Below the pieces are notes generated by a model. That model made no database searches. It saw only the letters and a list, made by a program, of their open reading frames with translations, and was not told the DNA's origin. The translations under genes were made by a program, and so were the position numbers. A stretch of DNA of 64,000 bases, from contig CAMDBM010000001.1 in the NCBI GenBank assembly GCA_945889085.1, forward strand, positions 62,001 through 126,000. Direction: 5' to 3'. The stretch comes from WLJO01 sp945889085 (lineage in GTDB: Bacteria > Actinomycetota > Acidimicrobiia > Acidimicrobiales > Ilumatobacteraceae). This document shows, piece after piece, positions 36,068 through 44,736 of this stretch (its first letter is position 1; the number at the start of each line of letters is the position of its first letter).

Positions 36068-36385
36068 CTACGTCCAGTCGTGCCCCGCGTCGATCTCGAG
36101 CGACACCAGCTCAACTGCCCCGTCCCGGCCCAGTTGACCGACGACGGAGTACGCACGCACGAGCACTCCCGTCGAGATCAGGACGCGGTAGTCGCGCCGC
36201 CCAGGAAGGAGCTCGGGCAGATCATCGAAGCCAGACGCGAAGCGTTCGACGATCTCCAACAGCTCGAACGTCTGGAAGTCGTTGGTCGACGGCTCGCCGC
36301 TCGGTCCACGTTCACCGTGGAGTTGGCGATCAAGGTCCTGGAAGAACTCAAGCGTCGCGCGCACCTCGCGACGTTCACCGCTCAC
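36068..36385 (-). CDS. Candidate toxin-like small protein of a bicistronic pair
   Basis: A 105-residue protein not recognised as a named family. Blocks are VRATLEFFQDLDRQLHGERG, STNDFQTFELLEIVERFASG, LPGRRDYRVLISTGVLVRAY and DGAVELVSLEIDAGHDW. The mix of an N-terminal helix and a C-terminal beta-sheet with a central GRRDYRVLI strand resembles RelE/ParE-like folds. GTG at 36385 overlaps the stop of the small gene upstream as GTGA, so the two are translationally coupled. Function is inferred from size, order and coupling only. Confidence 0.6.
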   Translation of the reverse strand: MSGERREVRATLEFFQDLDRQLHGERGPSGEPSTNDFQTFELLEIVERFASGFDDLPELLPGRRDYRVLISTGVLVRAYSVVGQLGRDGAVELVSLEIDAGHDWT

Positions 36386-36558
36386 CCTCGCTGAGCCTCG
36401 GACTGAGCAATCCGCTGGTGAATCCTCGTACGGACTCGCTGGATCAAACCCTCTGGTGCTTGGTCGAGATCGGTCACGACGCTGGCGTCAAAAAGTGCAT
36501 GGCGTTCGGCCGGGCTGAGCTTCTCCAGTTCTGCTGCAGTCCATACCTTCTGTTCCAT
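36382..36558 (-). CDS. Candidate antitoxin-like small protein
   Basis: A 58-residue, mostly helical protein (KVWTAAELEKLSPAERHALF, then a C-terminal helix GLIQRVRTRIHQRI). ATG at 36558 is chosen. A longer open frame to 36843 runs antisense to nothing but reads through tRNA-Val, so that extension is not real. It lies upstream of, and overlaps by 4 bp, the candidate toxin. It lacks a standard ribbon-helix-helix, AbrB or HTH signature, so if it is an antitoxin it is of an unfamiliar type. Confidence 0.58.
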   Translation of the reverse strand: MEQKVWTAAELEKLSPAERHALFDASVVTDLDQAPEGLIQRVRTRIHQRIAQSEAQRG

Positions 36559-36740
36559 GCCGCGAACGCTACCTCGTTCGACGACCGACAGCGGTTCCAA
36601 CAGCAAGCGGTGCTGGCTCCGCGTGGCAGGTCGGAAGTGCACGGGCCGGAAACGCTGGGGACCGGGCGGAGACACCTTCGCCTCCTCTTTCAAACCCGGC
36701 CATGACCAGGGACAGTGTTGTGAAATCGACAACAACGGGT

Positions 36741-36813
36741 GGGCGCAGAGGGACTCGAACCCCCGACCTATGCCTTGTAAGGGCAGTGCTCTAACCAACT
36801 GAGCTATGCGCCC
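36741..36813 (-). tRNA. tRNA-Val (anticodon UAC)
   Basis: The reverse complement folds into a full cloverleaf: a perfect 7-bp acceptor stem GGGCGCA/TGCGCCC, D-arm GCTC/GAGC, anticodon loop CTTACAA giving UAC, and T-arm with TTCGAGT. CCA is not encoded. The outermost pair of the anticodon stem is a C-U mismatch (CTGCC against GGCAT). It lies at the border of the accessory region. Confidence 0.93.
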
Positions 36814-36890
36814 GCTCGGCCACTGATCGTATCCGCCGAACACCGTGGGTATCCCCGATCACACGCGCGGCCGAAACTACCGTTTCCCAT

Positions 36891-37829
36891 GTGGCCGGCA
36901 GATCCAGTGGTTCAGACAACGACTCGCTCCGTCGTTACCTCGAAGAAGTCGGCGCCCATCCGCTGCTGACGGCCGAGGACGAACAGCGACTCGCTGCGGT
37001 GATCATCGCTGGGCGGGCCGCAACTACTCGCCTCGAGGAAGGCCCGGTTAGCACCGCGCAACGGGTCACCCTGAAGCGGGCTGTACGCGACGGCGAGGAG
37101 GCCCGCACCCGCTTCATCAACGCGAACCTCCGGCTCGTCGTGTCCATTGCCCGCCGTTTCGACGGAGGCGGCCTCTCGGTGCTCGACCTCGTGCAGGAGG
37201 GCAACCTCGGACTCATGCGCGCTGTCGAGAAGTTCGACCACACGAAGGGTTTCAAGTTCTCCACCTACGCAACGTGGTGGATCCGTCAGGCGATCGGCCG
37301 AGCCTTGGCAGACGGGTCCCGCACAATCCGAGTGCCCAGCCACGTGCGCGAGACCTACTCGCTCATCGACCAGAGCACCGAGCGTCTCGCAGCCGAACTG
37401 GACCGGCCACCCACCTCGGCAGAGGTAGCCAGACACACCGGCCTGAGCAAGGACCACGTTGATCTCGCACGTCAGCACCGGAACGCGCTCGTGTCGCTCT
37501 CTGCGCCGGTCGGGGCCGAGGGCGACACAGACCTGGGTGACCTGATTGCCGATCGATCGGCCGAGACCGCCTTCGACGAGATGATCCGCCGGATCGACCG
37601 ACGCGTCCTCGATGCGCAGCTCGCCCGCCTATCCGAGCGTGAGCGCGACGTGATCGTGCTCCGCTTCGGGCTCGGCGACGAGCCGTGCACGCTCGCCGAG
37701 ATCGGTGAGCGTTTCGATCTCACCCGCGAACGAATCCGACAGATCGAGGCACGTGCGCTCGGCAAGCTTCGCCACCCGAGCGTGCGGCGGCTCTGGCCGG
37801 ACCGAGCGAAGAGCCCCGTACCAGCCTGA
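36891..37829 (+). CDS. Group 2 sigma-70 factor (SigB/HrdB-like)
   Basis: A 312-residue sigma factor lacking region 1.1. Region 1.2 is SLRRYLEEVGAHPLLTAEDE. Regions 2.1-2.4 include NANLRLVVSIARRF, GNLGLMRAVEKFDHTKGFKF and STYATWWIRQAIGRALAD. Region 3 follows, and region 4.2 is the helix-turn-helix TLAEIGERFDLTRERIRQIE. It closely resembles the primary sigma factor at 53599-54828 in the core-binding and -10-recognition parts, so it probably recognises similar promoters under stress or stationary conditions. The start is GTG at 36891. It ends 7 bp before the convergent phosphatase gene. Confidence 0.9.
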   Translation: MAGRSSGSDNDSLRRYLEEVGAHPLLTAEDEQRLAAVIIAGRAATTRLEEGPVSTAQRVTLKRAVRDGEEARTRFINANLRLVVSIARRFDGGGLSVLDLVQEGNLGLMRAVEKFDHTKGFKFSTYATWWIRQAIGRALADGSRTIRVPSHVRETYSLIDQSTERLAAELDRPPTSAEVARHTGLSKDHVDLARQHRNALVSLSAPVGAEGDTDLGDLIADRSAETAFDEMIRRIDRRVLDAQLARLSERERDVIVLRFGLGDEPCTLAEIGERFDLTRERIRQIEARALGKLRHPSVRRLWPDRAKSPVPA

Positions 37830-37836
37830 CCGGCGA

Positions 37837-38577
37837 CTAACGAGCCCGGGCAGCCAGCAGCACGTCGAGCAGTTCCGATGTCCCTGCCGCTACCGGTGTG
37901 CGCCTCGCTGAGTGGTCCAGCACGAACAGGTCTCGCGAGAAGGCGTCCTCACACACTGCGCCCGCTTCCCGGCAGATGTGGACCGCTGCCGCATAGTCCC
38001 ACACCCCGTGGGCCTCGTCGACACAGTCCACGTAGCCATCGAGCACCCCCGAGGCAACCGCACAGATATCGAGCGCCGCTGCTCCCATGGTTCGGTACTG
38101 GGCCCAGCCGTAGTGCTCCCGCGGCAATCCGTTGAGCCCGAGCACCGCAGCGCCGAGGTCGGTGCACCCCGACGGCGAGAGGCGATGGCCGTCCGCGTTC
38201 GCCCCAGCACCCCGCACGGCGCTGAACCGCGGCCCACCACCCTGATGGGCAACGAGCGACACCCGCGGACCGTCTGCATCGATCGCGCAGAGGGCCGTGG
38301 CGAACCACGGGAGCCCGCGAGACGCGTTCGTGGAACCGTCCAGCGGGTCGACCACCACGACGAGTGGGCGGTCCGCGCCCTCGAAACCGCTCTCCTCGGA
38401 AAGAACCCCCACCCCGGCACGGCGGAGCACCGACAGGACTGCCGCATCGGCATCCAGGTCGGCGGCGTACTGCCCCGGACGCAACCCGGAGGGCCCCCAG
38501 TCGTGCACGGATGCGAGAGCGAGTGCCACGGCGTCGGCGGCGTCGTGCAGGAGTTGGAGCAGTGCCTCGTCGGTCAT
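37837..38577 (-). CDS. Inositol monophosphatase-family phosphatase
   Basis: A 246-residue member of the lithium-sensitive Mg-dependent phosphatase family. The metal site is visible as SEESGFEG, VVDPLDGSTNASRGLPWF and the C-terminal GVWDYAAAVHICREAGA. The substrate may be inositol phosphate, histidinol phosphate or 3'-phosphoadenosine phosphate. ATG at 38577 is chosen over an upstream in-frame start without similarity. It is divergent from the uncharacterised gene at 38652. Confidence 0.88.
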   Translation of the reverse strand: MTDEALLQLLHDAADAVALALASVHDWGPSGLRPGQYAADLDADAAVLSVLRRAGVGVLSEESGFEGADRPLVVVVDPLDGSTNASRGLPWFATALCAIDADGPRVSLVAHQGGGPRFSAVRGAGANADGHRLSPSGCTDLGAAVLGLNGLPREHYGWAQYRTMGAAALDICAVASGVLDGYVDCVDEAHGVWDYAAAVHICREAGAVCEDAFSRDLFVLDHSARRTPVAAGTSELLDVLLAARAR

Positions 38578-38651
38578 CGTTGACCGGACGGTAGTGTCCA
38601 AAGTGCTTCCTCGCACCGCTACGTTCGCGCCCGACGCGACAAGGAGTTCTG

Positions 38652-39221
38652 TTGGCCGTCATCGACGTCGCCGGTTTCATCGCAGACCTGAAGACCCATG
38701 CGGTCGACCACGGGTTCCACGTCCACGATGAACGACATTTCGTGGAGACCTACTCACTCCGCCAGCTCTGGGAGGTGGACCTGCACCCCGAGGAGGCGTG
38801 CGACGGCCCGACCGACCTGCATCTCTCGCTCGAGGTGGACCCCCGGGCCCTGCTCGGCTTCGAGGATGCCATCCTCAAGCAGGACAGCCCGGACGACGAG
38901 CCACCGGAGGGGTATTCCTTCCCGCTCCACTTCACCTGGACCCTGCCCCCGCTGTCATCGGCACCGGACCTGTTGGTGCTCGCCACCGAACTGGCAGGTG
39001 TGGGCGGTATGGAACTTCCGGTCGAGGTGACCGCCATCGACTCCATCCAGTCGGTGACCGACGCACCGCAGCGCAGCCTGAGCCTTGTCGCAAAGGTGCC
39101 GATCAACCTCGCCGATGTCCTGATGTCCGACGACCAGCCCTTCTGCGGGCTGCTCGACCGGTGCAAAGCAGTCAGCCTCTTCCTCCTCGAACGCGCCCCG
39201 GCGTGGCTCGACGAGGACTAA
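38652..39221 (+). CDS. Conserved-looking hypothetical protein with TTG start
   Basis: A 189-residue acidic protein not recognised by family. The TTG start at 38652 is supported by AAGGAG at 38641-38646 with 5-base spacing. Blocks include HFVETYSLRQLWEVDLHPEE and YSFPLHFTWTLPPLSSAPDL. No membrane segment or signal is present. It is followed 20 bp later by a very acidic small gene on the same strand and probably shares its transcript. Confidence 0.7.
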   Translation: MAVIDVAGFIADLKTHAVDHGFHVHDERHFVETYSLRQLWEVDLHPEEACDGPTDLHLSLEVDPRALLGFEDAILKQDSPDDEPPEGYSFPLHFTWTLPPLSSAPDLLVLATELAGVGGMELPVEVTAIDSIQSVTDAPQRSLSLVAKVPINLADVLMSDDQPFCGLLDRCKAVSLFLLERAPAWLDED

Positions 39222-39240
39222 TCCCCCGGGAGACCCCACC

Positions 39241-39489
39241 ATGCTCGTCCGTGAACTCATCGACTTCCTCCGTCTCCAGGATCCGGAGACCGAGGTGGAC
39301 ATCACCGTGGTGCAGCCCGACGAGGAGGACGAGAACTCTCTCGACGTTCTCCACGTTGCTCTGGTGCACGTGCTGACGGTTCCCGACGAGGAGACCGACG
39401 AGGATTTCGTCTGGCTCATCGGCGGCGAGGCGGGCGACGTCGAGGATTTCCTCGATGCGATCAGCGGCGATGCCGACGACGAAGACTGA
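39241..39489 (+). CDS. Highly acidic small protein, unknown
   Basis: An 82-residue protein with 28 Asp/Glu and only two Arg and no Lys. It alternates beta-like (EVDITVVQPDEED, LHVALVHVLTV) and acidic stretches. GGGAGA lies seven bases before ATG 39241. The composition could mimic nucleic acid or bind metal, but there is no direct evidence. It lies in a co-oriented run with the genes on either side. Confidence 0.7.
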   Translation: MLVRELIDFLRLQDPETEVDITVVQPDEEDENSLDVLHVALVHVLTVPDEETDEDFVWLIGGEAGDVEDFLDAISGDADDED

Positions 39490-39506
39490 CGGCAATACTG
39501 AACAAC

Positions 39507-39590
39507 ATGGCCAACCGCGAACTGCCACCGGAAATGCGTGAGCAGCTCCACCTCGGCCACGGGGGCGCCCCTACGCTGCCAGCACGATGA
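39507..39590 (+). CDS. Possible 27-residue micro-ORF coupled to the next gene
   Basis: ATG at 39507 opens MANRELPPEMREQLHLGHGG and seven more residues, ending in TGA at 39588-39590. That stop overlaps the ATG of the downstream membrane protein as ATGA. It might be a real small protein or a leader that couples translation. No Shine-Dalgarno sequence was seen. Confidence 0.4.
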   Translation: MANRELPPEMREQLHLGHGGAPTLPAR

Positions 39591-41143
39591 GCGATACCAC
39601 AGGGGTTCATGAGCCCTGGCCGCCGCCGCACCCGGTGATCGACGCCGCGTACGGTCCACGGTTCCGCCCCCCCGTCCCACCACCGGTGCCCGAACCGGGC
39701 GGCCGCCGCGCCGGCTGGGACCTCACCCCGATCGGGCCCACACCGCGCTCGTCGCGCTGGCTCGTGGTGTTCACCGCTATCTGTGTGCTGTTCGCTGCGC
39801 TCGGCGGGTACCTCGCGTACCGGTTCGTGAGCAACGATCAGAACCCAACCTCGTGGGACCCGCGGGTGAGCAACCTTGCCGTGTTCGTCGAGCGAGAGAC
39901 CGGCCTTTCGTTCACACGCCCCGTGCGCGTCCGTTTCCTGAACGACGCAGAGTTCGACAAGCTGGTGACCGACGAGGCATCGAGCCTTTCCGACGGCGAG
40001 CGGCGCAAGATCGCCGATGACGAGGCGATCGGGAGGGCGTTCGGCTGGTACACGGGAACGACCGACGTTGTCGAGCAGAAGAACCAGCTGAATTCGGCCG
40101 GCGTCCTCGCGCTTTACAGCTTCGCGAGCCGCGAGATCGTCGTGAGAACCGACGAGCCCAACGCCGCAACGTTCAGCGTTGCCATCCGGGCAACGATCAC
40201 CCATGAGATGGTGCACGTCATCCAGGACCAGCATCTGGACGTCCGCAAGCTACAGAGCAACGCAAAGGGCGAGGAGCAGGCTCGGTCGGTGACAGCACTC
40301 ATTGAGGGTCATGCCGTTTACGTCGAGCGCCGTTACATCTTCTCCCTGCCCGAGGCCGAGCAGCAGGCCTTCTTCGACTACGCGAACAAAGCGGGAGACG
40401 AGGTGGACGCGGCGACGAAGGACGTTGCACCGGCCATCACGACTGGGCTCGAGGCGCCGTACTTGACGGGGCCGATCCTGGTGGCAGCAGCCGCGCTGAC
40501 CAAGGCCGGCATCGAACAGCTTTTCGTGCGGCCGCCGCTCGCGCTCGATCAGGTACTCGATCCCCGGGCGTATTTCTTCGAGGACATCCCCGAGACCGTC
40601 GATGCCCCAACCGAGCCGGGATCAGGCGTAGAGAAGGGAACCATTGGCATGGTTCGGCTGTACCTCACGCTCGCCACGGCGATGTCCCCGCAGGAGGCGT
40701 GGGAGGCCGCTACTGGGTGGGGAAACGACTCGTACACGGCCGCTCGGGCGGACGAGAAGTCCCCCGTCTGCGTTTCGTGGAACCTCGTCGCGGACAGTGA
40801 GGCCGCTGCAAAGACGCTCCACAGTGCACTGTCGAAGTGGGTAACGACCCGGGTGAAGCAGTCGGCGGTAACGGTGGACCCGTCAACCTCTCCCATCAAG
40901 GTCCGGTTCTGCGATCCGGGCACCGCAGTCGCGCAGACCCTCGTGGCCGAGACCGCCGTGGACTACTTCTACACACGGGCGAACGTGCTCGAGGCCCTGA
41001 TCGAGAACTCGGGCAGCCTCGACGTCGCGACGTGCGCCACCGACGTCGTCATGCGGACCGAGACCGTCGCGAACCTGCAGGAACCCGACGATGCTCTCCG
41101 CAGTCGCGTTGCCGCAGCCGTCTCTGCGTGCTCGAAGTCGTAG
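39587..41143 (+). CDS. Membrane-anchored protein with HExxH metallopeptidase motif
   Basis: A 518-residue protein. It has a Pro-rich cytoplasmic N-terminus of about 55 residues, one transmembrane helix (SRWLVVFTAICVLFAALGGY) and a large external domain. The external domain contains THEMVHVIQDQH, an HExxH zinc motif, followed about 35 residues later by ALIEGHAVYVER, whose Glu could be the third ligand as in gluzincins. Four Cys in the C-terminal half may form disulfides. A peptidase role is inferred from the motif only; no family name is assigned. It follows the acidic small gene and the micro-ORF. Confidence 0.72.
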   Translation: MSDTTGVHEPWPPPHPVIDAAYGPRFRPPVPPPVPEPGGRRAGWDLTPIGPTPRSSRWLVVFTAICVLFAALGGYLAYRFVSNDQNPTSWDPRVSNLAVFVERETGLSFTRPVRVRFLNDAEFDKLVTDEASSLSDGERRKIADDEAIGRAFGWYTGTTDVVEQKNQLNSAGVLALYSFASREIVVRTDEPNAATFSVAIRATITHEMVHVIQDQHLDVRKLQSNAKGEEQARSVTALIEGHAVYVERRYIFSLPEAEQQAFFDYANKAGDEVDAATKDVAPAITTGLEAPYLTGPILVAAAALTKAGIEQLFVRPPLALDQVLDPRAYFFEDIPETVDAPTEPGSGVEKGTIGMVRLYLTLATAMSPQEAWEAATGWGNDSYTAARADEKSPVCVSWNLVADSEAAAKTLHSALSKWVTTRVKQSAVTVDPSTSPIKVRFCDPGTAVAQTLVAETAVDYFYTRANVLEALIENSGSLDVATCATDVVMRTETVANLQEPDDALRSRVAAAVSACSKS

Positions 41144-41225
41144 TCGACTGACCCTCGGTGCAGGCCTAGATCCATCTCCGTTGATCCCTGTCAATCCTGT
41201 CGTGGCAAGATGATGACGATTCGAC

Positions 41226-43490
41226 ATGAACGAGACCACGCTCCCGACATTGGGACCCACCGAAACCCGCCACACGTTCTGCCGGATCTGCGAGTCGCTC
41301 TGCGGGCTCGAGGTGACGCTCCAAGGTGGTGAGATCACCCAGATCCGGGCGGACCACGACCACGTTGGCACCGCAGGCTTCGCGTGTATCAAGGGCGTCA
41401 AGCAGCATCGCCTGTATGCGTCCCCGGACCGCCTGCTCCATCCGATGCGACGGACCGGCGAGACGTGGGAGCAGGTCTCATGGGGTACCGCCGAGAGCGA
41501 GATCGGGGCGAAGGTTCGTGCCATCGTGGCCGAGCACGGGCCGAACTCGGTGGCGATGTACGTCGGCACGGCTGCCGGGTTCAGCGTGCTGCACCCGATC
41601 TTCGCGAAGGGCTTCATGGACGGGCTGAAGTCCGGTTCGCTCTACGCGAGCGCGACGCAGGACTGCGCGAACAAGTTCGCCGCTGCGCGCGAGATCTACG
41701 GCTTCCCGTTTACCCAGCCCTTCCCCGACGTGGACCACACCGACTGTCTCGTGATCGTCGGAGCGAACCCCGTGGTGAGCAAGTGGTCCTTCCTCCAGGT
41801 AGCGGACCCGAAGAAGCGCCTGCGCGAGATCGCCGAGCGGGGCGGACGGGTGATCGTGATCGACCCGAGGAGGACCGAGACGGCCAAGGCCGCGACGGAT
41901 CACCTCTTCATCCGTCCCGACACCGACGTGTTCTTCTATCTGGCCTTCCTGAACGAGCTCATTGCCTCGGGGGGCGTCAACCGCTCCGTCGTCGAAACCC
42001 ACACCACCGGCTTCGACGATCTTGTGGCGTTCGCTGCCCCGTGGACCCCGGAGCGAACTGCTGAGGTCACGGGTATCACTCCGGAAGCGCTGCGCTCCGT
42101 GGTGCGTGCGTACCGCACCGCCGGTTCGGCCGCGCTGTATTCGTCCACCGGGGTGAACATGGGTTCCAACGGCGTTCTTGCGTTCTGGCTCCAAGAGGCA
42201 ATCAATGCCGTGTCGGGCAACCTCGACCGTGTCGGCGGCACCCTCGTCGGCAAGGGGATCTTCGACTTCGCGAAGTTCGGCAAGCGCACGGGCACCCTGA
42301 TGAGCAACGACACCTCACGCATCGGTGGGTTCCGGAAGGTCAACGACGCATTCCCCGGTGGGATCCTCGCCGACGAGATCCTCACTCCCGGCCCCGGCCA
42401 GATCAAGGCGCTCTTCGTGACGGGCGGGAACCCACTCATCACGATGGCGGACGCCGGCCGCCTTCGGGACGCATTCGGCTCGCTCGAACTGCTCGTCACC
42501 GTGGACATCTTCCGCAACGAGACGGGCTCGGTGGCGCACTACACGCTGCCCGCCACCGACCCGCTGCAGCGTGCCGACCTGCCGTTCATCTTCCCGCTCT
42601 TCATGGGCATGCAGTCGCGTCCATACCTCCAGGCCACCGAGGCGATACTGGAGCCGCAGGGTGAGCAGCGCGACGAGGCATCCATTTACCTTGCGCTCGC
42701 GAAGGCATGCGGTGCCCCGATGCTGGGCTCCGGCGTCGCCCAGCGCCTGCTCGAGCGCATGGCCCGCAGGCATCAGCGACGCGACGGATTGCGCTACCCG
42801 ACCGTGCCAGCGGAGAAGGTACTGAACCTCATCCTGCGTGTGACGAGGAAGCCCGGGTTCGCCAAGCTGCTCCGCTACCCGCACGGCCTCGCACAGCCCG
42901 GGTCAACTGCCGGAACGTTCCTCGGTCGGCGCATCGTCACCGACGACAAGCGCGTCCACCTCGCACCGACACTGTTGCTCGAACGGGGCGCGGACCTCGA
43001 TGGTGAGTTCGCCTCGGCGCGCAGTCGGGCGGACCGCATGCTGCTCATCACCAAGCGGCACGTGAAGACCCACAACTCGTGGACGCACAACCACGAGGAG
43101 ATGGTGAACAACGGGTTCACCACCAACCACCTGTATCTCCACCCCGATGACGCTGCTCGGCTCGGCCTCGCCGATGATCAATTGGCCGACGTCCGCTCAG
43201 CGACCGCAACGGTGCGCGTGCCGGTGCGGCTGCTCGACGACCTCATGCCGGGGGTGTGCGCGCTCCCCCACGGTTGGGGTCACCAGCACGCCACAGGGCT
43301 CACGGTCGCGTCGGCGACGACGGGCGTGAACGTGAACCTCCTCGCCGCAAGCGGACCCGGGTCGGTTGATCCGATGTCTGGCATGTCTCGCCTCACCGGG
43401 ATCCCAGTAGAGATCACGCCTGCCGCTGGTCCCCTTGCGGGCACATCTTGGTCAGGCATCGAACCCGTGCCGGTTTCGCTACGCGGTTGA
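41226..43490 (+). CDS. Molybdopterin-dependent oxidoreductase
   Basis: A 754-residue protein of the DMSO-reductase superfamily. An N-terminal 4Fe-4S site is given by CRICESLCGL with a later Cys in FACIKG. The molybdopterin domains carry VIVGANPVVSKWSFLQV, VIVIDPRRTETAK and FVTGGNPLITMADAGR. SATQDCANKF offers a Cys as the possible Mo ligand. The C-terminal cap has TKRHVKTHNSWTHNHEEM and LPHGWGHQHATG. No Tat signal is present, so it is probably cytoplasmic. The substrate is unknown; it resembles formate dehydrogenase-like enzymes most. No electron-transfer subunit gene is adjacent. Confidence 0.85.
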   Translation: MNETTLPTLGPTETRHTFCRICESLCGLEVTLQGGEITQIRADHDHVGTAGFACIKGVKQHRLYASPDRLLHPMRRTGETWEQVSWGTAESEIGAKVRAIVAEHGPNSVAMYVGTAAGFSVLHPIFAKGFMDGLKSGSLYASATQDCANKFAAAREIYGFPFTQPFPDVDHTDCLVIVGANPVVSKWSFLQVADPKKRLREIAERGGRVIVIDPRRTETAKAATDHLFIRPDTDVFFYLAFLNELIASGGVNRSVVETHTTGFDDLVAFAAPWTPERTAEVTGITPEALRSVVRAYRTAGSAALYSSTGVNMGSNGVLAFWLQEAINAVSGNLDRVGGTLVGKGIFDFAKFGKRTGTLMSNDTSRIGGFRKVNDAFPGGILADEILTPGPGQIKALFVTGGNPLITMADAGRLRDAFGSLELLVTVDIFRNETGSVAHYTLPATDPLQRADLPFIFPLFMGMQSRPYLQATEAILEPQGEQRDEASIYLALAKACGAPMLGSGVAQRLLERMARRHQRRDGLRYPTVPAEKVLNLILRVTRKPGFAKLLRYPHGLAQPGSTAGTFLGRRIVTDDKRVHLAPTLLLERGADLDGEFASARSRADRMLLITKRHVKTHNSWTHNHEEMVNNGFTTNHLYLHPDDAARLGLADDQLADVRSATATVRVPVRLLDDLMPGVCALPHGWGHQHATGLTVASATTGVNVNLLAASGPGSVDPMSGMSRLTGIPVEITPAAGPLAGTSWSGIEPVPVSLRG

Positions 43491-43501
43491 CCGGCCGCGG
43501 C

Positions 43502-44161
43502 TTACTCCGCGAGCTCCCCCGTCAGGGGATCAATGATCACCGTGCGTTCTGTGCGCGACGTGACGCGCAGCGGTGATCGACCGACGAGCATCTCCTCCAC
43601 CGTGTCGCTTCGCCTGCCACCGACGTAGATCTTGCCCTCCCACCCCCGGTGGGCGTGATACGCCCCGCCGACAATGATCATCTTCTTCGCCACTCCCCGG
43701 TCACGCACGTCGGGCGCTACATAGATCTGGTCGATCTCCCCGGTCATCGTGTCCCAACGGAGCGCGGCAACTTGCTGGTCGCTGCGCACCGGCAGCGTGA
43801 AGAACGCCGCATTCGGGATGACGGTGCCATCCGTGTGATGCCCGGTGCCGAACGCCACGAGCGAATGCAGCGAACGATCGGGGGTCGAGGCATCCGCCTC
43901 CACGAACCACAGGCCCGGCGCTTCGGGTGTCGCCCATGGTGCGATCGTCACCACCGGACGCCTCTGCCCGTCGAGGCGAACCGTGAGCAGTTCAATCGCC
44001 CCCGGGAACTCCGCCTGATCCGGCCCTGGCCCCACCGTGGTGCCGTCGGGGAAGTGACCCGACAACAGACCCGCTAACTCAAACCGGCCACCGGGGAGCG
44101 CTGCGGTTCGCAGCGCCCACACGCCCGGGCTCTGCTCGCTGCTCCCGAGGATTCCCCGCAC
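43502..44161 (-). CDS. Protein with C-terminal GNAT-like acetyltransferase fold
   Basis: A 219-residue protein. The C-terminal part reads EIDQIYVAPDVRDRGVAKKM, similar to GNAT motif A (V-x-P-x-x-R-x-x-G-V). The N-terminal 100 residues show no recognisable domain. The start is GTG at 44161, four bases after the stop of the upstream secreted protein gene. The acetyltransferase call is tentative because the acetyl-CoA pocket is only partly convincing. Confidence 0.55.
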   Translation of the reverse strand: MRGILGSSEQSPGVWALRTAALPGGRFELAGLLSGHFPDGTTVGPGPDQAEFPGAIELLTVRLDGQRRPVVTIAPWATPEAPGLWFVEADASTPDRSLHSLVAFGTGHHTDGTVIPNAAFFTLPVRSDQQVAALRWDTMTGEIDQIYVAPDVRDRGVAKKMIIVGGAYHAHRGWEGKIYVGGRRSDTVEEMLVGRSPLRVTSRTERTVIIDPLTGELAE

Positions 44162-44165
44162 TGCG

Positions 44166-44693
44166 TTACTTCGTGCGGAAGAACGCCCGGAGGCCGTTCA
44201 CCGACACCGAGTAGCAGCGATTCTTTCCCTCTGGCACCACCCAGTACTGCCGGAAATACTTCTGCTTCGGCCGGTACGTCGGGACCGTGAGCCCTCCGAC
44301 CGGGCCAATGACCACGGAGGTGTCTGCACAGGAGACCTCCAACGACGAGGCGCCCACTCGTGCGGGTTCGGAGATCACACATGAGTTGTCAACATCTTCC
44401 ACGCGGTACTCGAGTCTCTGGCGCTTTCCCGACTTGGCACGGTTGAGCGAGCCGTCGGACTCGATCGAGTGGAAGAAACCAACCGTCCGCTTCGCGCCGC
44501 CGAAATTCGCGCTGCAGGTCTCGAGCGTGGTCCGCTTGTCGAGGTGCGGGCGGGCCGAGGCGGAATCCGTTGAGTCGGGTTCGCTCGGCACGGTGTCCGT
44601 CGCGTGCGCTCCGGTCGGCATGATCTGCGACCCAGCAACCGTCACCGTGGCGATGCTGAGCAGTGCGGCGGCTCGCTTGGCTCTCGAAGACAT
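44166..44693 (-). CDS. Secreted protein, unknown
   Basis: A 175-residue protein with a Sec signal peptide: basic start MSSRAKR, hydrophobic core, and probable cleavage after GAHA near residue 31. The mature part contains four Cys (ETCSANFGG, NSCVISEP, VSCADTS, KNRCYSVSV) and a basic C-terminus. It probably folds outside the cell with two disulfides. ATG at 44693 was chosen to give a proper signal peptide; no ribosome-binding site is seen. Confidence 0.7.
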   Translation of the reverse strand: MSSRAKRAAALLSIATVTVAGSQIMPTGAHATDTVPSEPDSTDSASARPHLDKRTTLETCSANFGGAKRTVGFFHSIESDGSLNRAKSGKRQRLEYRVEDVDNSCVISEPARVGASSLEVSCADTSVVIGPVGGLTVPTYRPKQKYFRQYWVVPEGKNRCYSVSVNGLRAFFRTK

Positions 44694-44736
44694 ACCACAT
44701 GTTAAGCACGAAGGGGAGGTGCTACCAAGACCGCGG

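Noticed and set aside
31823..36740. Integrase attachment site duplicated from tRNA-Val
   Set aside because: I looked for a second copy of the tRNA 3' end on the far side of the accessory patch and saw none; no integrase gene is present.
36559..36843. N-terminal extension of the small antitoxin-like gene
   Set aside because: It would read through the tRNA-Val gene; the translation shows the typical pattern of a translated tRNA.
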